The notes below the pieces were generated by a model that did not search any database, was not told where the DNA came from, and was given only the letters and a program-made list of their open reading frames with translations. 64,000 bases of DNA from Sulfolobus tengchongensis (GTDB taxonomy: Archaea > Thermoproteota > Thermoprotei_A > Sulfolobales > Sulfolobaceae), in assembly GCF_036967215.1 (NCBI RefSeq), contig NZ_CP146016.1:80001-144000 (forward strand), written 5' to 3'. Position numbers and translations under genes: made by a program. Below, piece by piece: positions 1-10,993 of this stretch (its first letter is position 1; every line of letters starts with the position of its first letter).

Positions 1-135
1 CTACAATGAAGGTATAGATTATGAGTTATTGTCTTAACATTTACTTTTTTCTTTAAATTTCTATTTTTAACGAAAATGGTGTAGTATCTTTTTGGGATTC
101 TATTAGGTAATACCACATTCGATATAGTTAAAAGG

Positions 136-141
136 TTAAAA
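136..141 (+). promoter_or_regulatory. TATA-like box of the ribonucleotide reductase gene
   Basis: TTAAAA preceded by AAGG lies about 25 nt before the ATG, the spacing expected for a leaderless Sulfolobus transcript. The rest of the first 160 bases is AT-rich and I see no gene in it. Confidence 0.45.
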
Positions 142-162
142 CTAAGTAAGTCATAATAATCT

Positions 163-2691
163 ATGAAAGCGATGGAGCAGATATTATACTCTACATCTTT
201 AAGGAAGATTAAAGTAGTTAAGAGGGATGGCAGGTCTGACGAATTTAGGTTAGAGAAGATAATTTCTAAATTATCTTCAATACCGGATGAAGTAGTGGAT
301 GGTATAGCAAATGATATACGAGCTAACGTTAAAGACAATGCAATAGATACTAGAACAATAGCTGATATCGTAGAGAGAAATTTGATAGAGAATTCGTTAA
401 AGTACCCCTTTTTAATGGATCTAGCTAAACGCTATGTTTTAGCAAGGATTTACAACCATGTTTACGGTAAGGGAAAGTGGCAGGATTTTGATCCTAAGGA
501 TCTATTGCTTTCATACAACGCGTTAAAAGTATTAGAGGCTAGATATTTACTAAAGGATCCCAACACGTTAAGATATATTGAAACGCCACAGATGTTATTT
601 AGGAGGGTATCTAGATTCTTAGCTTCTGTTGAGAGAAAGTATGGTAAGTCTGAGGATGAAGTAAAATATCTAGAAGAAAAGTTTTACGAGATGATAAGTA
701 ATCTTAAGTTTATGCCTAATTCACCAACTTTGATGAATAGTGAAACTAGATTAGGTATTCTCTCTGCGTGCTTTGTCATTCCAGTTAAGGATGCTATGAC
801 TACACCAGAAGGAGATGGGATATATGATGCATTAAGAGCTACTGCATTAGTTCATCAACAAGGTGGAGGAACTGGATTTGATTTCTCAGAGTTAAGGCCT
901 AAAGGTGATGTTGTTGCTTCGACTGCTGGTGTTGCCTCTGGACCAGTCTCATTTATGAAAGTGTTTGACGCATCTACTGACGTTATAAAACAAGGTGGCA
1001 AGAGGAGAGGAGCTAATATGGGAGTAATGCATGTATGGCATGCCGATATTGAGGATTTTATAAGAGCAAAGACAGGTCAGTTAAAGGACGTTCAGTTACA
1101 GAATTTCAATATCTCTGTTGGTGCTTATGATTACTTTATGGAGGCAGTAGAGAAAGGAGAAAGTGTTCCATTAATTAACCCTAGAAAGACCAAGATATCT
1201 GGAACTGATCATGAATACTATATTTCAAAGGCTAGGGGTTATATGAATGAGGAATGGATTCAAGAGGTAATTTTGTCAGAATTGGAAGAAAAAGGTGGCG
1301 TAGTTCCATTAGATGAGAGTAAAATTATAACAGTAGATGAAGCATTGGTGATAGCATCAAAGGAGGGTGCAATTGTCAAATATATAAATGCCAGATCACT
1401 ATTTAATGAGATTGTAAAAGGTGCTTGGGATAGTGGTGATCCGGGTCTTCTCTTCATCGATACGATAAATAGGAGACATCCAGTATGGTATCTTGGAAAA
1501 ATAAACGCTACTAATCCATGTGGTGAAGAACCATTACTACCCTGGGAGTCATGCAACTTAGGGTCGATTAACCTTGAGAAGTTTGTCATAGAGAAGGACG
1601 GTAAGCCAACAATTGACTGGGATGGGTTAGCTGAGGTAATTCAATATGCAGTTAGATTCTTAGATAATGTGATCGATGCTAACCGTTATCCATTAAAACA
1701 GATAGAGGAAGCGACAAAGAGAACTAGAAAAGTTGGTTTAGGTGTAATGGGTTTAGCTAGGATGCTAATCAAATTAGGTATACCTTATGACTCAGTAGAT
1801 GCAGTTTATCTTTCATATCAATTAGCTAAGTTTATTTTCTATCATGCGTATAAGGCTTCTATTGAAATAGCTAAAGAAAAAGGATCATTTCCTGCATACG
1901 ATTCAAAATTGTATAGGGATATTTGGGAAAGTGCCATGAGCTTTGACAGTATACTGCAAATTTCTGGTATTGTTGGTAGTGAACCATCAGATTATGTTAG
2001 GAAACTGAGTAGTGTGGTAGATAAATTAGATTTTGATGAGTTGAAAAGTAAACGATTAAAGTATGGGTTAAGGAACTCTACGGTAGTTTCTATTGCTCCT
2101 ACTGGTACCATATCCATCATTGCTGGTACTTCTTCATCAATCGAGCCATTATTCGCATTGGCGTTTGTTAGGAATGTTGCAGTTGGAAAATTCATAGAGA
2201 TTGATCCACTTTTTCTCGAATATCTGAGAAAGTATGAGCTAGACGATCCTGAAGTAATACAGAAAATAGCGGAAACTGGCATAATTGGTGAGAATATATT
2301 TATGCCGAAGTCTTTGAGGAAATTATTTAGAACTGCGCACGAAGTTTCACCAATTTATCACGTTCTACACCAAGCGGTATGGCAGCAATGGAATGACTCT
2401 GGTACTTCAAAGACTATTAACTTAAGGAGTGAAGAACCCCCTGAAACTGTTGAAAAAGTTTACCTATTAGCTTGGAAACTTGGGATTAAAGGCATAACAG
2501 TATATAGAGATAAGAGTAAGCAGCAACAAGTTATTTACTTCGGTGTTAAGAAAGAAAGGGAGGAATACGAAAAAAAGAAAGAAGAGGAAGTTAAGAAAAC
2601 TCAATTACTTCCTTCTAGTTTAAGGATGGAAAAGAAATTTGTTGAGGTTTCAGAGACTTATGCTGGTGGATGTAAAACGTGTGAATTATAA
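163..2691 (+). CDS. nrdJ: Ribonucleoside-diphosphate reductase, adenosylcobalamin-dependent (class II)
   Basis: Makes deoxyribonucleotides from ribonucleotides using a cobalamin-generated thiyl radical. An N-terminal ATP-cone (about residues 15-110) is followed by the ten-stranded barrel. Active-site features seen: Cys203 in SACFVIPV, the NPCGE motif with Asn451, Cys453 (radical site) and Glu455, the PTGTIS phosphate-binding turn near residue 645, and the C-terminal redox pair Cys837/Cys840 in GGCKTC. At 842 residues the length fits the single-chain class II enzymes. There is no nrdAB-type small subunit nearby, consistent with class II. The ATG fits a leaderless start; Met4 is the only close alternative. 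Confidence 0.95.
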   Translation: MKAMEQILYSTSLRKIKVVKRDGRSDEFRLEKIISKLSSIPDEVVDGIANDIRANVKDNAIDTRTIADIVERNLIENSLKYPFLMDLAKRYVLARIYNHVYGKGKWQDFDPKDLLLSYNALKVLEARYLLKDPNTLRYIETPQMLFRRVSRFLASVERKYGKSEDEVKYLEEKFYEMISNLKFMPNSPTLMNSETRLGILSACFVIPVKDAMTTPEGDGIYDALRATALVHQQGGGTGFDFSELRPKGDVVASTAGVASGPVSFMKVFDASTDVIKQGGKRRGANMGVMHVWHADIEDFIRAKTGQLKDVQLQNFNISVGAYDYFMEAVEKGESVPLINPRKTKISGTDHEYYISKARGYMNEEWIQEVILSELEEKGGVVPLDESKIITVDEALVIASKEGAIVKYINARSLFNEIVKGAWDSGDPGLLFIDTINRRHPVWYLGKINATNPCGEEPLLPWESCNLGSINLEKFVIEKDGKPTIDWDGLAEVIQYAVRFLDNVIDANRYPLKQIEEATKRTRKVGLGVMGLARMLIKLGIPYDSVDAVYLSYQLAKFIFYHAYKASIEIAKEKGSFPAYDSKLYRDIWESAMSFDSILQISGIVGSEPSDYVRKLSSVVDKLDFDELKSKRLKYGLRNSTVVSIAPTGTISIIAGTSSSIEPLFALAFVRNVAVGKFIEIDPLFLEYLRKYELDDPEVIQKIAETGIIGENIFMPKSLRKLFRTAHEVSPIYHVLHQAVWQQWNDSGTSKTINLRSEEPPETVEKVYLLAWKLGIKGITVYRDKSKQQQVIYFGVKKEREEYEKKKEEEVKKTQLLPSSLRMEKKFVEVSETYAGGCKTCEL

Positions 2692-2706
2692 AAACATTTT
2701 TATTTA
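2692..2706 (+). terminator. Possible T-rich terminator after nrdJ
   Basis: Directly after the stop codon comes an A-run and then a T-rich tract (ttttattt), the kind of sequence at which archaeal RNA polymerase tends to terminate. No hairpin is visible. Confidence 0.3.
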
Positions 2707-2713
2707 CCAGTTG

Positions 2714-2724
2714 TTATATATTTA
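2714..2724 (+). promoter_or_regulatory. TATA box of the small HTH gene
   Basis: TTATATATTTA is centred about 24 nt upstream of the ATG, predicting a leaderless message. Confidence 0.5.
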
Positions 2725-2742
2725 GACTGAAGTGTATTAGAT

Positions 2743-3111
2743 ATGTCATTACAATTACCATGTGAGTTTTCAGTTAGAGAGATCTTACCAGCAGTGAGAA
2801 GTATAGTTGCAGAGAAATTAATAAAAGAGAAGAAACTGTCTGAGTATAAAGCTGCAAATCTAATGGGGCTTACACCAGCTGCTGTTTCTAACTATATAAA
2901 GAGTAGGAGAGGAGGTAATCTAAAGTCAATTTTGGAAAGGGATGAGAAATTTATGGATCTTGTGAATGAGGTTACTAATAGGATTCTAAATTCTAACTCC
3001 AATCTTTCTGTATATTATTGTATCTTATGTTCTGAAGGTAAGAAAGTTCTTAGTAAGCATGGGTATAGTTTGAGCCCTTGTCTATATGAAACTACTGTAG
3101 AAATCAAATAG
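2743..3111 (+). CDS. Small helix-turn-helix transcriptional regulator
   Basis: A 122-residue protein with a clear HTH at about residues 25-60: the segment AANLMGLTPAAVSNYIKSRR has the LGLTQ/TPAAVS pattern of XRE-like regulators. The C-terminal part carries three cysteines (YYCILCS, SPCLYE) that could bind a metal or a thiol signal. A protein of this architecture recurs in crenarchaea and is sometimes seen as the HTH portion of thiamine-phosphate synthase-like regulators; I cannot assign its target. It ends tail to tail with the DUF432 gene, overlapping by 8 nt. Confidence 0.7.
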   Translation: MSLQLPCEFSVREILPAVRSIVAEKLIKEKKLSEYKAANLMGLTPAAVSNYIKSRRGGNLKSILERDEKFMDLVNEVTNRILNSNSNLSVYYCILCSEGKKVLSKHGYSLSPCLYETTVEIK

Positions 3112-4144
3112 CTTTTCTCTTAAGTAATAAGTCTGGAAGTTTTTTTATTTCTAATAATAAGCTTGTTATTCCCCATCTTCTTATAGGTATTTTCACTCTA
3201 TCATATTCTCCTTGTACAATATCATTAGGTTCTAATATTTTTGAGATTCTTGCTGAAAAATAAATCGTAGCAATCACAGGTCTATCGCTGAAATTCTCTA
3301 TTATCATTTCTAATCTGTCTGTCTTATCGTCGAATCTAATATATAATGGTACTACTGATGATGGTTCTATTCTGTATAACGATATTGGAAATGGTGGTTT
3401 ACAGTCCAACTCTAATACATTATTTATCATTTCCCATAATAATCTATGGAGTTTAGCTTCAGTTGAGGTTTTTGTTTTAGAAATAAGTATTTTTCCGTTG
3501 GTTTCCGCATGTATTTTACCCAAATCAAATCTCAAATCCATAATTGAGTTGCTCACAAGCGAATAAGCTTCCGTTAGTTCAACACTCATTGCATACGTTT
3601 TCTCTAATGGTTTGTTATCATTCTCTATGTAGAATGGGTTTATATAAAAGAATTGAGGATTAAGAAATCTTGTATTTATAGTTACTTGGTTTTCTTCCAA
3701 TCTGATATTCTCAATTTTTGTCTTTCTCCCATTACCTATTTCACCTTCTTTTAATTCTATGATTTCGTTTCCATTAAAGACGTATCTCGGCCAGGGGGAA
3801 ATATTAAATAAAGATGTACCTTCTTTGCATGGTAATAAATACTCTACTAGCTTCTCCAATGACTTGTCGTCGATCTTATTAAAGCTCCAAGGGAATGAGA
3901 GTTTCATTAAAGGAGTTCTTATTATCAATTCCTCAGTATTCTTATCCCCATCAGTTACTATTGTAGATAAATCAGGGCCGATGATTTTAGCCTTATATTT
4001 CCATTTTACTTTTTTAACTCCACCAATTGTTAATAATTGAGGTAATTGTGCTATATTAAGTAAATTATCCTCTAGTTCTATTTCCTCATTAAGATTTCTG
4101 AATGGATATTCAGCGGCTACCTTTATTACATCATCTAAATTCAT
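3104..4144 (-). CDS. DUF432 family protein of unknown function
   Basis: A soluble beta-rich protein of 346 residues. It shows no membrane segment and no catalytic motif I recognise. The pattern (N-terminal GxxxLxx beta strands, central FFYINPFYI, a C-terminal FSARISKILEPNDIVQGEY-like region) matches the archaeal DUF432 family. A TTTAAAG box upstream, on the complementary strand around 4167-4174, would give a very short leader. The gene follows gatE in the same direction with 74 bases between them. Function unknown. Confidence 0.65.
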   Translation of the reverse strand: MNLDDVIKVAAEYPFRNLNEEIELEDNLLNIAQLPQLLTIGGVKKVKWKYKAKIIGPDLSTIVTDGDKNTEELIIRTPLMKLSFPWSFNKIDDKSLEKLVEYLLPCKEGTSLFNISPWPRYVFNGNEIIELKEGEIGNGRKTKIENIRLEENQVTINTRFLNPQFFYINPFYIENDNKPLEKTYAMSVELTEAYSLVSNSIMDLRFDLGKIHAETNGKILISKTKTSTEAKLHRLLWEMINNVLELDCKPPFPISLYRIEPSSVVPLYIRFDDKTDRLEMIIENFSDRPVIATIYFSARISKILEPNDIVQGEYDRVKIPIRRWGITSLLLEIKKLPDLLLKRKAI

Positions 4145-4170
4145 GAGTGGTCAAGCTCATCATCTTTAAA

Positions 4171-4222
4171 TCCGACAAATGCCTTGTCTTCATTAGCTAT
4201 CCGTCCGAGGGTAATTCTTCAT
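4171..4222 (-). ncRNA. Candidate C/D-like guide sRNA downstream of gatE (variant boxes)
   Basis: Read on the minus strand the order is ATGAAGA (4216-4222), a 12-nt guide, CGGA (4200-4203), a 6-nt spacer, ATGAAGA (4187-4193), a 12-nt guide, CGGA (4171-4174). Boxes C and C' both carry A in place of the fourth U, and boxes D and D' both carry G in place of the U that would pair with it. The A-G pairing that results occurs in the Kt-7 type of kink-turn. The first box overlaps the gatE stop codon. All four boxes deviate from consensus, so this remains a candidate. Confidence 0.33.
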
Positions 4223-6120
4223 CCAATAATGTTTTTTAATTTAGTCTTTATTAACTCTAATACCACTTTTCCGTCAGCTCTCCCTTTGACTCTACTCATA
4301 ACTTTCGACATGACTAGATTTATCGCTTTTTCTTTTCTTTTGTTTATCTCATCTAGATTCGTTTTTATCACATCATCTATAATTTTTTCTAACTCCTCTT
4401 GTGATAGGGCTTCGTATTTACGTATCACATCTTTAAGTATGATATTTTTATTTGTAGTGTACTCTAGGAGTATCTCTGGAATTGAATCTTTACTAATTCT
4501 GTTATCATAAACATTCTTTACTAATTCTTCTATATCATTATCGCTAATTTTTGATATATCTCCACCTTTAGATTTAACATATTTTAAGGTATTAGTAAGT
4601 GTAGTTGCTATCACTACTGGAGAGACTTTAGGTGAGTACTTATTAACTAAGTCCTCAAAAAGGTCAAGTTTAGGATCTCTAATAACTTCTTTTGCGAGTT
4701 CTTCACTTAACCCTAATGCAATATACCTTTTCATTTTAGTTTCAGGGGATTCTGGAACTAATTTTTTAGCTTCTTCTAGTAATTTCTCATCTACTCTTCT
4801 AGGTGGTATATCAGTTTCTGGGTACATTCTAGCTGAGCCAGGCTGTGGCCTTAAGAACTTAGTAGTTCCATCATCTTGTGCACCTCTAGTTTCCTTAGGT
4901 ACGCCATCAAATGCTAATGCAATTCTATCTCTTATAACTTCTAATGCCTTTTCTAACTTTTCTTTTTCACCTACGATAATGATAAAGCCGTCCTCAGCTG
5001 ACGCACCTAATACTTCTCTAACTTTGTTCACCTCTTCTTCAGATATTCCATAATTCGGTAATTCGTCAGAATGAAAGAGTCCTCCTAATCCCGCAAGCGC
5101 TCTAACGTAATCTGCGATTTCTGTTCCAAATCTCCGTTTTTTAGGTATTAACTCCCAGCCTAATATCCCTTTAAATTTATACACTCTTATCCCATATACC
5201 AATTCTCCCTTTTCTATTCCATTTTTTATAATTTTACTTTTAGTGTTTTTAAATAATTCAGTGAGATCTTTTATAATTAAATTAGATAAAATTAGCTCCT
5301 TAGATAGCCCTCTCACCTTTAGTTCTTCCTTTATTTTTAATAGGTTAAATTGGCGCATTGCTTCATATTTTACTATCTCTGGTATTAATTCTAGTTTCTG
5401 TACTCCTTTAATTTCTATCTTAGTTCCACCTTTTATGGAAATATTTAAATCTTGTCTTATTGTTCCTATGCCCCTTTTAACTTTTCCAGTCATTCTGAGC
5501 AATTGGCCTATTTTTAATGCTACCCTTTCTGCTTGCTCTGGACTCTTTATATCTGGCCCAGTGGATATTTCTATTAATGGGATTCCTAATCTATCTAGGG
5601 AATAAACTACTTGATCCCCTTCTTCACTGATTTTTCTCGCTGCGTCTTCTTCTACAGCTATTGTTTGTATTGTTACTCCTTCGTCCTTTAATATACCACC
5701 AAGCGCAACTATAGCAGTTCTCTGGAACCCTGTTGTGTTTGATCCATCTATTACGATCTTTCTCATCACGTAAATTTCATCTACTATGTTGCTATTTAGG
5801 GCAATTGCGACAGCTAATGCTATTTTTAACGCCTCATCATTTATTAAATGCGGAGGTTCTTCATCAGCTTCTACGTTACAACTTGAAGTAATAGGTATTT
5901 TATAAACATATTTCTTGCCTTTTTTCCATTCAAACAATGCAGCTACATCAACTTCCCCTAATTCGCTTAGTGCTGGTCTCAAATATCTCTCTAGGGATAA
6001 TTTGTGCTCTTCTTCTAAATTGGTGCTACAGTTACAAAACAACTTATGAGAGGTATTTAGTTGCTGATGAATTTCTAATCCTACTTTTAGACCTAGTTCC
6101 TCATAATTTAGTTCACTCAT
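4219..6120 (-). CDS. gatE: Glutamyl-tRNA(Gln) amidotransferase subunit E
   Basis: Kinase and tRNA-binding subunit of the archaeal GatDE complex, which converts Glu-tRNA(Gln) to Gln-tRNA(Gln). At 633 residues it has the full GatE length: the GatB/E catalytic cradle ([19 protein letters not shown] near the N-terminus, [11 protein letters not shown] at about residue 130), the GatE-specific AspRS-like insertion, and the C-terminal YqeY-like tail. Cysteine pairs CNCST and SSCNVE fit the cradle zinc site. It overlaps the end of gatD by 8 nt, so the two subunits are translationally coupled. Confidence 0.95.
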   Translation of the reverse strand: MSELNYEELGLKVGLEIHQQLNTSHKLFCNCSTNLEEEHKLSLERYLRPALSELGEVDVAALFEWKKGKKYVYKIPITSSCNVEADEEPPHLINDEALKIALAVAIALNSNIVDEIYVMRKIVIDGSNTTGFQRTAIVALGGILKDEGVTIQTIAVEEDAARKISEEGDQVVYSLDRLGIPLIEISTGPDIKSPEQAERVALKIGQLLRMTGKVKRGIGTIRQDLNISIKGGTKIEIKGVQKLELIPEIVKYEAMRQFNLLKIKEELKVRGLSKELILSNLIIKDLTELFKNTKSKIIKNGIEKGELVYGIRVYKFKGILGWELIPKKRRFGTEIADYVRALAGLGGLFHSDELPNYGISEEEVNKVREVLGASAEDGFIIIVGEKEKLEKALEVIRDRIALAFDGVPKETRGAQDDGTTKFLRPQPGSARMYPETDIPPRRVDEKLLEEAKKLVPESPETKMKRYIALGLSEELAKEVIRDPKLDLFEDLVNKYSPKVSPVVIATTLTNTLKYVKSKGGDISKISDNDIEELVKNVYDNRISKDSIPEILLEYTTNKNIILKDVIRKYEALSQEELEKIIDDVIKTNLDEINKRKEKAINLVMSKVMSRVKGRADGKVVLELIKTKLKNIIG

Positions 6121-7450
6121 ATAACCACCTCGGGTAAAGGTCTAAAGTATGACGAGGATTTATTTCTCCTACTAGATTAGTAGTCATCATATTTCTTATC
6201 TTTTCTAAATCCTGTTCATGCGCAAGTACCCACATTAATTTTACTAATGCAACTTCTGGTAACATATCCTCTAATGGTGTAACTCCTGCATCTAATAATT
6301 GTCTTCCGGTAGTGTAAACATTCATATTAACTCTTCCAAATAAACATTGTGTGGTCATTCCTATAAATATACCATCTTTAGTGGCTTTTTTGAATAATTC
6401 TACATATTCTGATGAAGTGTGTCCTAAACCTGTACCAGCTATTATGAGTCCCCTTATTTTGGTATTTGATATGATTTGCTCGATTAGTTCTCTACTTAGT
6501 CCCGGATAGTAATATAACAGAAATACTCTCTCATCGAATTTAGCATCTAATGTAGTTTCAGTCTTTTTGGTTATGTAGTCTTCTCTTAACATTGTTAACT
6601 TCCTTTCCTTCCAAAGGACTTTGGCTAAAGGTTTATCGTTTATTGACTGAAATGCATCTCTTCTGCTACTATGCATCTTTCTAACCTTTACACCTCTATG
6701 CACTAATGTAAACGTGTCTGAGGATTCTGCGTGCATATTTACTACGACTTCACCGAATGGTGCATGTTTTGCTACCAAGACGGATGATAAGAGGTTTATT
6801 GCAGAGTCACTACTTGGTCTATCGCTACTTCTTTGGGATCCGACTAATACTACTGGCCCTTCTAAGGATTGTAACGAAAAGGCCAATGCTGAAGCTGTAT
6901 ATGCCATAGTATCTGTACCATGAGCAATGACTACTCCACTATTTCCTTTATCAAAAGCATCCTTTACTGCTCTAGCAATTTTAATCCAATATTCGGGTTT
7001 CATGTTTTCACTTAATATGGAGAATAAGATTTCTGCATCTATATCTGCAATTTCATTTATCTCTGGTAAGAATTGTATAATTTCCTCTGTAGACAATGCA
7101 GGTCTAACTGCGCCTGTTTCATATTCAACTTTACTTACGATAGTGCCTCCAGTACTGATTATTTTTATCTCACTTTTAGTTTTTTTATAAGCACTTTTAC
7201 TACTCTCTCTCTCAGTAGTTTTTTGGAGTGATTTTGAAAGAACTTTAATTTCACTTATATTCTCTATGGATATTCCTATATTATACCCATTATCCAATTT
7301 TATAACTATTATTCTATCATCTCTAGAATAACTAGGCAATAGTATACCTCTTACTATAAGATCCCCTTTTTTGATTTCTATAAGATCTCCTATATCTATA
7401 TTAAGCTTTTTTAAAACATCGTAAGCTTTTCCTTTATAACCTTCTTGCAC
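6113..7450 (-). CDS. gatD: Glutamyl-tRNA(Gln) amidotransferase subunit D
   Basis: Asparaginase-type glutaminase subunit that supplies ammonia to GatE. An N-terminal beta domain (about residues 1-75) precedes the L-asparaginase fold. The nucleophile motif [10 protein letters not shown] (Thr100/Thr103 region) and the second signature [10 protein letters not shown] (about residue 175) are both intact. The 445-residue length matches the family. It lies 33 nt downstream of the S30e gene on the same strand, so S30e-gatD-gatE is probably one transcript. Confidence 0.95.
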   Translation of the reverse strand: MQEGYKGKAYDVLKKLNIDIGDLIEIKKGDLIVRGILLPSYSRDDRIIVIKLDNGYNIGISIENISEIKVLSKSLQKTTERESSKSAYKKTKSEIKIISTGGTIVSKVEYETGAVRPALSTEEIIQFLPEINEIADIDAEILFSILSENMKPEYWIKIARAVKDAFDKGNSGVVIAHGTDTMAYTASALAFSLQSLEGPVVLVGSQRSSDRPSSDSAINLLSSVLVAKHAPFGEVVVNMHAESSDTFTLVHRGVKVRKMHSSRRDAFQSINDKPLAKVLWKERKLTMLREDYITKKTETTLDAKFDERVFLLYYYPGLSRELIEQIISNTKIRGLIIAGTGLGHTSSEYVELFKKATKDGIFIGMTTQCLFGRVNMNVYTTGRQLLDAGVTPLEDMLPEVALVKLMWVLAHEQDLEKIRNMMTTNLVGEINPRHTLDLYPRWLYE

Positions 7451-7483
7451 AGAAAAAGATTAGACAATAGCAAAAATAATTTA

Positions 7484-7642
7484 TCATCTAGCTGGCGCTT
7501 GTTGCCTAGCTTTTACAACTCTCTTTTCATATTCTTTTCTGTTCCTAACTCTAGGCACTTCTTTATGCTTCTCTTTTGGTTGTATCTTTGGAGTTTGACT
7601 TCTAACTTTTCCCGCTTTAGTTAACGAACCGTGTGAAGGCAT
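7484..7642 (-). CDS. 30S ribosomal protein S30e
   Basis: A 52-codon gene that automated callers can miss. The protein starts [20 protein letters not shown] and ends in a lysine/arginine-rich tail ([13 protein letters not shown]), typical of archaeal S30e: no cysteines, very basic, 50-60 residues. It is a small-subunit ribosomal protein; in eukaryotes the homologue is made as a ubiquitin-like fusion, but here it stands alone. It heads the leftward S30e-gatD-gatE group and is divergent from nop5. Confidence 0.9.
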   Translation of the reverse strand: MPSHGSLTKAGKVRSQTPKIQPKEKHKEVPRVRNRKEYEKRVVKARQQAPAR

Positions 7643-7665
7643 GTTTGCTCTCCTAATAACTTAAG

Positions 7666-7682
7666 CATTTAAACTTAAAAAT
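7666..7682. promoter_or_regulatory. Overlapping divergent TATA boxes, S30e and nop5
   Basis: Only 65 bp separate the two start codons. CATTTAAA (7666-7673), read leftward as TTTAAATG, lies 28 nt before the S30e ATG. CTTAAAAAT (7674-7682) lies about 30 nt before the nop5 ATG. The two polymerase complexes would occupy nearly the same DNA. Confidence 0.5.
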
Positions 7683-7707
7683 TTGTCAGATAGGTTTGTA
7701 GTGAGAG

Positions 7708-8934
7708 ATGATGAAAATATATCTTATGGAACACGTTATTGGTGCAATTGCCTATGACGAGAACGGAAATGTTATTGATTATATATCTAATCCAAAGGAT
7801 TTGGGAAAAGTAACTGAGGAGCTTATAGATAATGAGAAAGGTACCCCGCTTAGTGTGTCAATAGAGTTATTGAAAAAAATTAATCCACAAGAAGTAGTCG
7901 TTGAGAACGAAGCTGAAGTACCTAAATTGCAAGCATTAGGTTACAAGGTAATATATGAACCGCATAATAAGATATCTAGGCTATTTAGAGAATCGTTACC
8001 TAAAGTAGCTATAGATATTAAATTTGCTAATAGTGAAGATGAATATTATAATTTTCTTCATGAGTTATCTTTGGAGTATACAAGAAGGAAACTTAGATCT
8101 GCAGCACAGAAAAGAGATCTTTTGGCAATTCAGGCAGTCAGAGCGATGGATGATATTGACAAAACCATAAACTTATTCTCAGAAAGATTAAGGGAATGGT
8201 ATAGTATACATTTTCCGGAGTTAGATAAATTAATCGAAGATCATGAACAATACGCAACAATAGTCTCCAGATTTGGAGATAGAGAACTTCTAAGCAAAGA
8301 CGCCTTAAAAGAATTAGGTTTTAATGAGCAGAAAATAAACAGAATTTTAGATGCAGCAAAGAAAAGTATAGGTGCGGATATTTCAGAGGACGATTTATCC
8401 GCTATGAGGATGATTGCAAATACCATACTGGATTTATACAATATAAGAAGAAATTTAACCAATTATTTAGAGGGCGTAATGAAAGAGGTTGCTCCAAATG
8501 TTACAGCATTAGTGGGCCCAGCGCTTGGTGCTAGACTGCTAAGTTTAGCTGGTAGCTTAGATGAGTTAGCCAAGATGCCTGCTAGTACAATTCAAGTTTT
8601 AGGAGCAGAGAAAGCACTATTCAGAGCACTAAGAAGTGGAAGTAGGCCACCGAAACATGGTGTCATATTCCAGTATCCTGCAATTCACACTTCGCCAAGA
8701 TGGCAAAGAGGAAAGATTGCTAGAGCCTTAGCAGCGAAATTAGCGATAGCAGCAAGGGTTGATGCTTTCAGTGGAAGATTTATAGGTGATCAGTTAAATG
8801 AACAGTTAAAGAAGAGAATAGATGAGATTAAAGAGAAATATGCGCAACCACCACCTAGAAAACCTCAGCAACAACCACAGAAACAACAGGAAAAAGGTAA
8901 AAAAGGTGGAAAGAGAAAAGGTAAAAGAAAGTGA
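7708..8934 (+). CDS. C/D box sRNP scaffold protein Nop5 (Nop56/58 homologue)
   Basis: Bridges L7Ae bound to the C/D sRNA and the methylase fibrillarin. The N-terminal domain (to about residue 120) contacts fibrillarin, a long coiled coil follows, and the C-terminal Nop domain shows the signature [19 protein letters not shown] (about residues 270-288) and [19 protein letters not shown]. The last 35 residues are a low-complexity Q/K/P tail, common in hyperthermophile Nop5. Start is ATG 7708 or the adjacent ATG 7711. The fibrillarin gene follows after 6 nt. Confidence 0.95.
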   Translation: MMKIYLMEHVIGAIAYDENGNVIDYISNPKDLGKVTEELIDNEKGTPLSVSIELLKKINPQEVVVENEAEVPKLQALGYKVIYEPHNKISRLFRESLPKVAIDIKFANSEDEYYNFLHELSLEYTRRKLRSAAQKRDLLAIQAVRAMDDIDKTINLFSERLREWYSIHFPELDKLIEDHEQYATIVSRFGDRELLSKDALKELGFNEQKINRILDAAKKSIGADISEDDLSAMRMIANTILDLYNIRRNLTNYLEGVMKEVAPNVTALVGPALGARLLSLAGSLDELAKMPASTIQVLGAEKALFRALRSGSRPPKHGVIFQYPAIHTSPRWQRGKIARALAAKLAIAARVDAFSGRFIGDQLNEQLKKRIDEIKEKYAQPPPRKPQQQPQKQQEKGKKGGKRKGKRK

Positions 8935-8940
8935 TTTAAA

Positions 8941-9639
8941 ATGTCAGAAGTAGTGAGTGTAAAACAAACTAATATGGAAAATATTTACGAATGTGAATTT
9001 AACGATGGTAGTTTTAGGCTATGTACGAAGAATTTAGCACCTGGATTTAATGTGTATGGAGAGAGACTAATTAAATATGAGGGAATTGAGTACAGGGAGT
9101 GGAATGCATTTAGAAGTAAGTTAGCAGGTGCGATATTAAAGGGCCTTAAGCATAATCCCGTAAAAAAAGATATAAAAATGTTATATTTAGGAGCTGCTTC
9201 AGGGACTACAATAAGTCATGTTTCTGACATTATAGAATTGAAAGGCAAAGCGTATGGTGTTGAATTTTCTCCCAGAGTGGTAAGAGAATTATTGTTGGTT
9301 GCGCAAAGAAGACCTAACATATTTCCAATATTAGCAGATGCTAGATTTCCCCAAAATTATAAATCCTTAGTGGAGAATGTGGATGTATTATACGTTGATA
9401 TCGCGCAGCCTGACCAAACCGATATCGCAATATATAATGCAAAGTTCTTTCTTAAGGTAAATGGCTATATGCTTCTTGTTATTAAAGCCAGAAGTATTGA
9501 CGTCACTAAAGATCCAAAGGAAATATACAAAGCTGAAGTGGAAAAATTGGAGAATTCCAATTTCGAGACTATTCAGATTATAAATCTTGATCCGTATGAT
9601 AAAGACCATGCTATGGTTTTAAGTAAATATAAAGGGTAA
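8941..9639 (+). CDS. flpA: Fibrillarin-like rRNA/tRNA 2'-O-methyltransferase
   Basis: Catalytic subunit of the C/D sRNP; transfers methyl from SAM to the ribose 2'-OH at sites chosen by the guide RNA. SAM-binding motif I is [17 protein letters not shown], followed by YGVEFSPRV and the acidic motif [12 protein letters not shown]. The 232-residue length is that of archaeal fibrillarin, without the eukaryotic GAR domain. A GTGAT ribosome-binding element lies just before the ATG, at the end of nop5. Its substrates' guides probably include the sRNA candidates described in this window. Confidence 0.95.
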   Translation: MSEVVSVKQTNMENIYECEFNDGSFRLCTKNLAPGFNVYGERLIKYEGIEYREWNAFRSKLAGAILKGLKHNPVKKDIKMLYLGAASGTTISHVSDIIELKGKAYGVEFSPRVVRELLLVAQRRPNIFPILADARFPQNYKSLVENVDVLYVDIAQPDQTDIAIYNAKFFLKVNGYMLLVIKARSIDVTKDPKEIYKAEVEKLENSNFETIQIINLDPYDKDHAMVLSKYKG

Positions 9640-9643
9640 GATT

Positions 9644-10060
9644 TTGATAGATAAAATTTTTGAGTTAGGTCTGAAAGATATATTTTCATCCACTCCTGCA
9701 GAATACGTTAGTATTATGGACGCATTAGAGGGAAAGTTAAAAATTAAATTAAATAACGGTCTTTATCACGAGTTTAAAAAGAACGAAGTGGAAAGACTTT
9801 CTGCGCATATCCCTCTCTATTTATGGGCATTAGTGAAAATTCCGTTTATATTTATTAAATCAACTGAAATTGGAGAGTATTTTATAAGTGGTGAAGAATG
9901 GAATCGAAAGGCAATTTCAATTTTGCTTGAAAGGGAAATATCAAATGTAATATTAAATACAGATGTTGAAAAGCTATTAAGAGAGTATTCTTCATTAATA
10001 TTTATAATTCTTAGTCCTACTAGAAATTATACAGAGGAAACAGAACTAAGTGAGATGTAG
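9644..10060 (+). CDS. DUF61 family protein
   Basis: A 138-residue protein of unknown function in the archaeal DUF61/UPF0216 family: a conserved basic/acidic KKNEVERLS motif, then a predicted beta region and GEEWNRKAISILL near residue 85-100. No transmembrane or catalytic motif is obvious. It starts with TTG 4 nt after the fibrillarin stop, with GGGTAAG upstream as a possible ribosome-binding site. The next gene begins 3 nt after its stop, so it belongs to the nop5-flpA operon. Confidence 0.7.
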   Translation: MIDKIFELGLKDIFSSTPAEYVSIMDALEGKLKIKLNNGLYHEFKKNEVERLSAHIPLYLWALVKIPFIFIKSTEIGEYFISGEEWNRKAISILLEREISNVILNTDVEKLLREYSSLIFIILSPTRNYTEETELSEM

Positions 10061-10063
10061 AAT

Positions 10064-10993
10064 ATGAATACAAGGATTATTAATGATGTTATAGATCTGT
10101 TAGAGGATAAGAAATATACCTACACTTTGATTGAATATCCAGAGCATAATAGGAAATCAGTAGATATAATTATAAATGCTAAAGACCCTGCCCTAGTTAA
10201 AGTTTCTGAAGAAAGGATTACTAAAGAGGAGATCTCTGATTTAAAGAAAATAGCAATATCAACACAAACCGCGTCTTTAATTGTTACCAATGAGGAGGAG
10301 GAAGATATAGTTTCAGTAAAAGCAGATAACGTCTTTGCGATCTCGCCTGAAGGATTTAAAAGAATAGTAGATGGGGAAAAGGTCTTTCTATATAGGACTA
10401 GAGGTGGTATATTTATAAAAATAAGGCACGACTTACTGAGGCATAAGAGAGAGGAAATGGGATATAGCATAGGGGATTTAGCTAAACTTCTTGGCGTCTC
10501 AAGAAAAGCCGTGTACGATTATGAAAAGGGCGATTCTGATGTCTCACTGGAAGTAGCTGAAAAATTAATAGATTTATTCGGAGATGAGATAATAGGTGAC
10601 GTAATATGGGATTCTATAAAATCCAAGAAAGAAGTCAAAGATGAATCGATAGATATGTCTGAAAATTTCAAATCAAAGCTAATTTATATGTTAAGAGAAA
10701 ATGGATTAAACGTTCTATCGTTAAAATTGACAGCTGCTGATTTAATAGTTAATGCTAAAGATGATAATAAGAGGTATTTAGTTACAATAGAAAATAAAGA
10801 CTATAATAGATCAATAAAGAAGTTTTACGAAGCTACGAAATTAGCCTCTTATACTAAATCCGAATTAATAATAGTTGCTCGAACATCAAGGGTCTTAAAA
10901 GATTGTGAAGATCTTGGATATAAAACTTATGAAGAAAATAAGATACATTCTTTAATAGATGAGATTAAAGGAAGTAATAGAAGGGAAGATTAG
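10064..10993 (+). CDS. Archaeal HTH-type regulator with XRE domain
   Basis: 309 residues. An N-terminal nuclease-like alpha/beta region (residues 1-110) is followed by a classical XRE HTH at about residues 125-180 ([40 protein letters not shown]) and a second alpha/beta region at the C-terminus. This three-part layout is a widely conserved archaeal family of putative transcriptional regulators; targets are unknown. The 3' end overlaps the start of trm1 by 35 nt, indicating coupled expression. Confidence 0.75.
   Translation: MNTRIINDVIDLLEDKKYTYTLIEYPEHNRKSVDIIINAKDPALVKVSEERITKEEISDLKKIAISTQTASLIVTNEEEEDIVSVKADNVFAISPEGFKRIVDGEKVFLYRTRGGIFIKIRHDLLRHKREEMGYSIGDLAKLLGVSRKAVYDYEKGDSDVSLEVAEKLIDLFGDEIIGDVIWDSIKSKKEVKDESIDMSENFKSKLIYMLRENGLNVLSLKLTAADLIVNAKDDNKRYLVTIENKDYNRSIKKFYEATKLASYTKSELIIVARTSRVLKDCEDLGYKTYEENKIHSLIDEIKGSNRRED

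Noticed and set aside
4095..4175. GATGATGA ... GATGATG ... CTGA on the minus strand around the DUF432 start, resembling another C/D sRNA
   Set aside because: The D' is not formed, spacings are uneven, and the motifs fall in the promoter and first codons of the gene; one guide-like stretch has the same sense as, not complementary to, the conserved 16S 3' region.
6714..7190. Open frames opposite gatD
   Set aside because: Antisense shadows of a clearly coding gene, with no independent signals.
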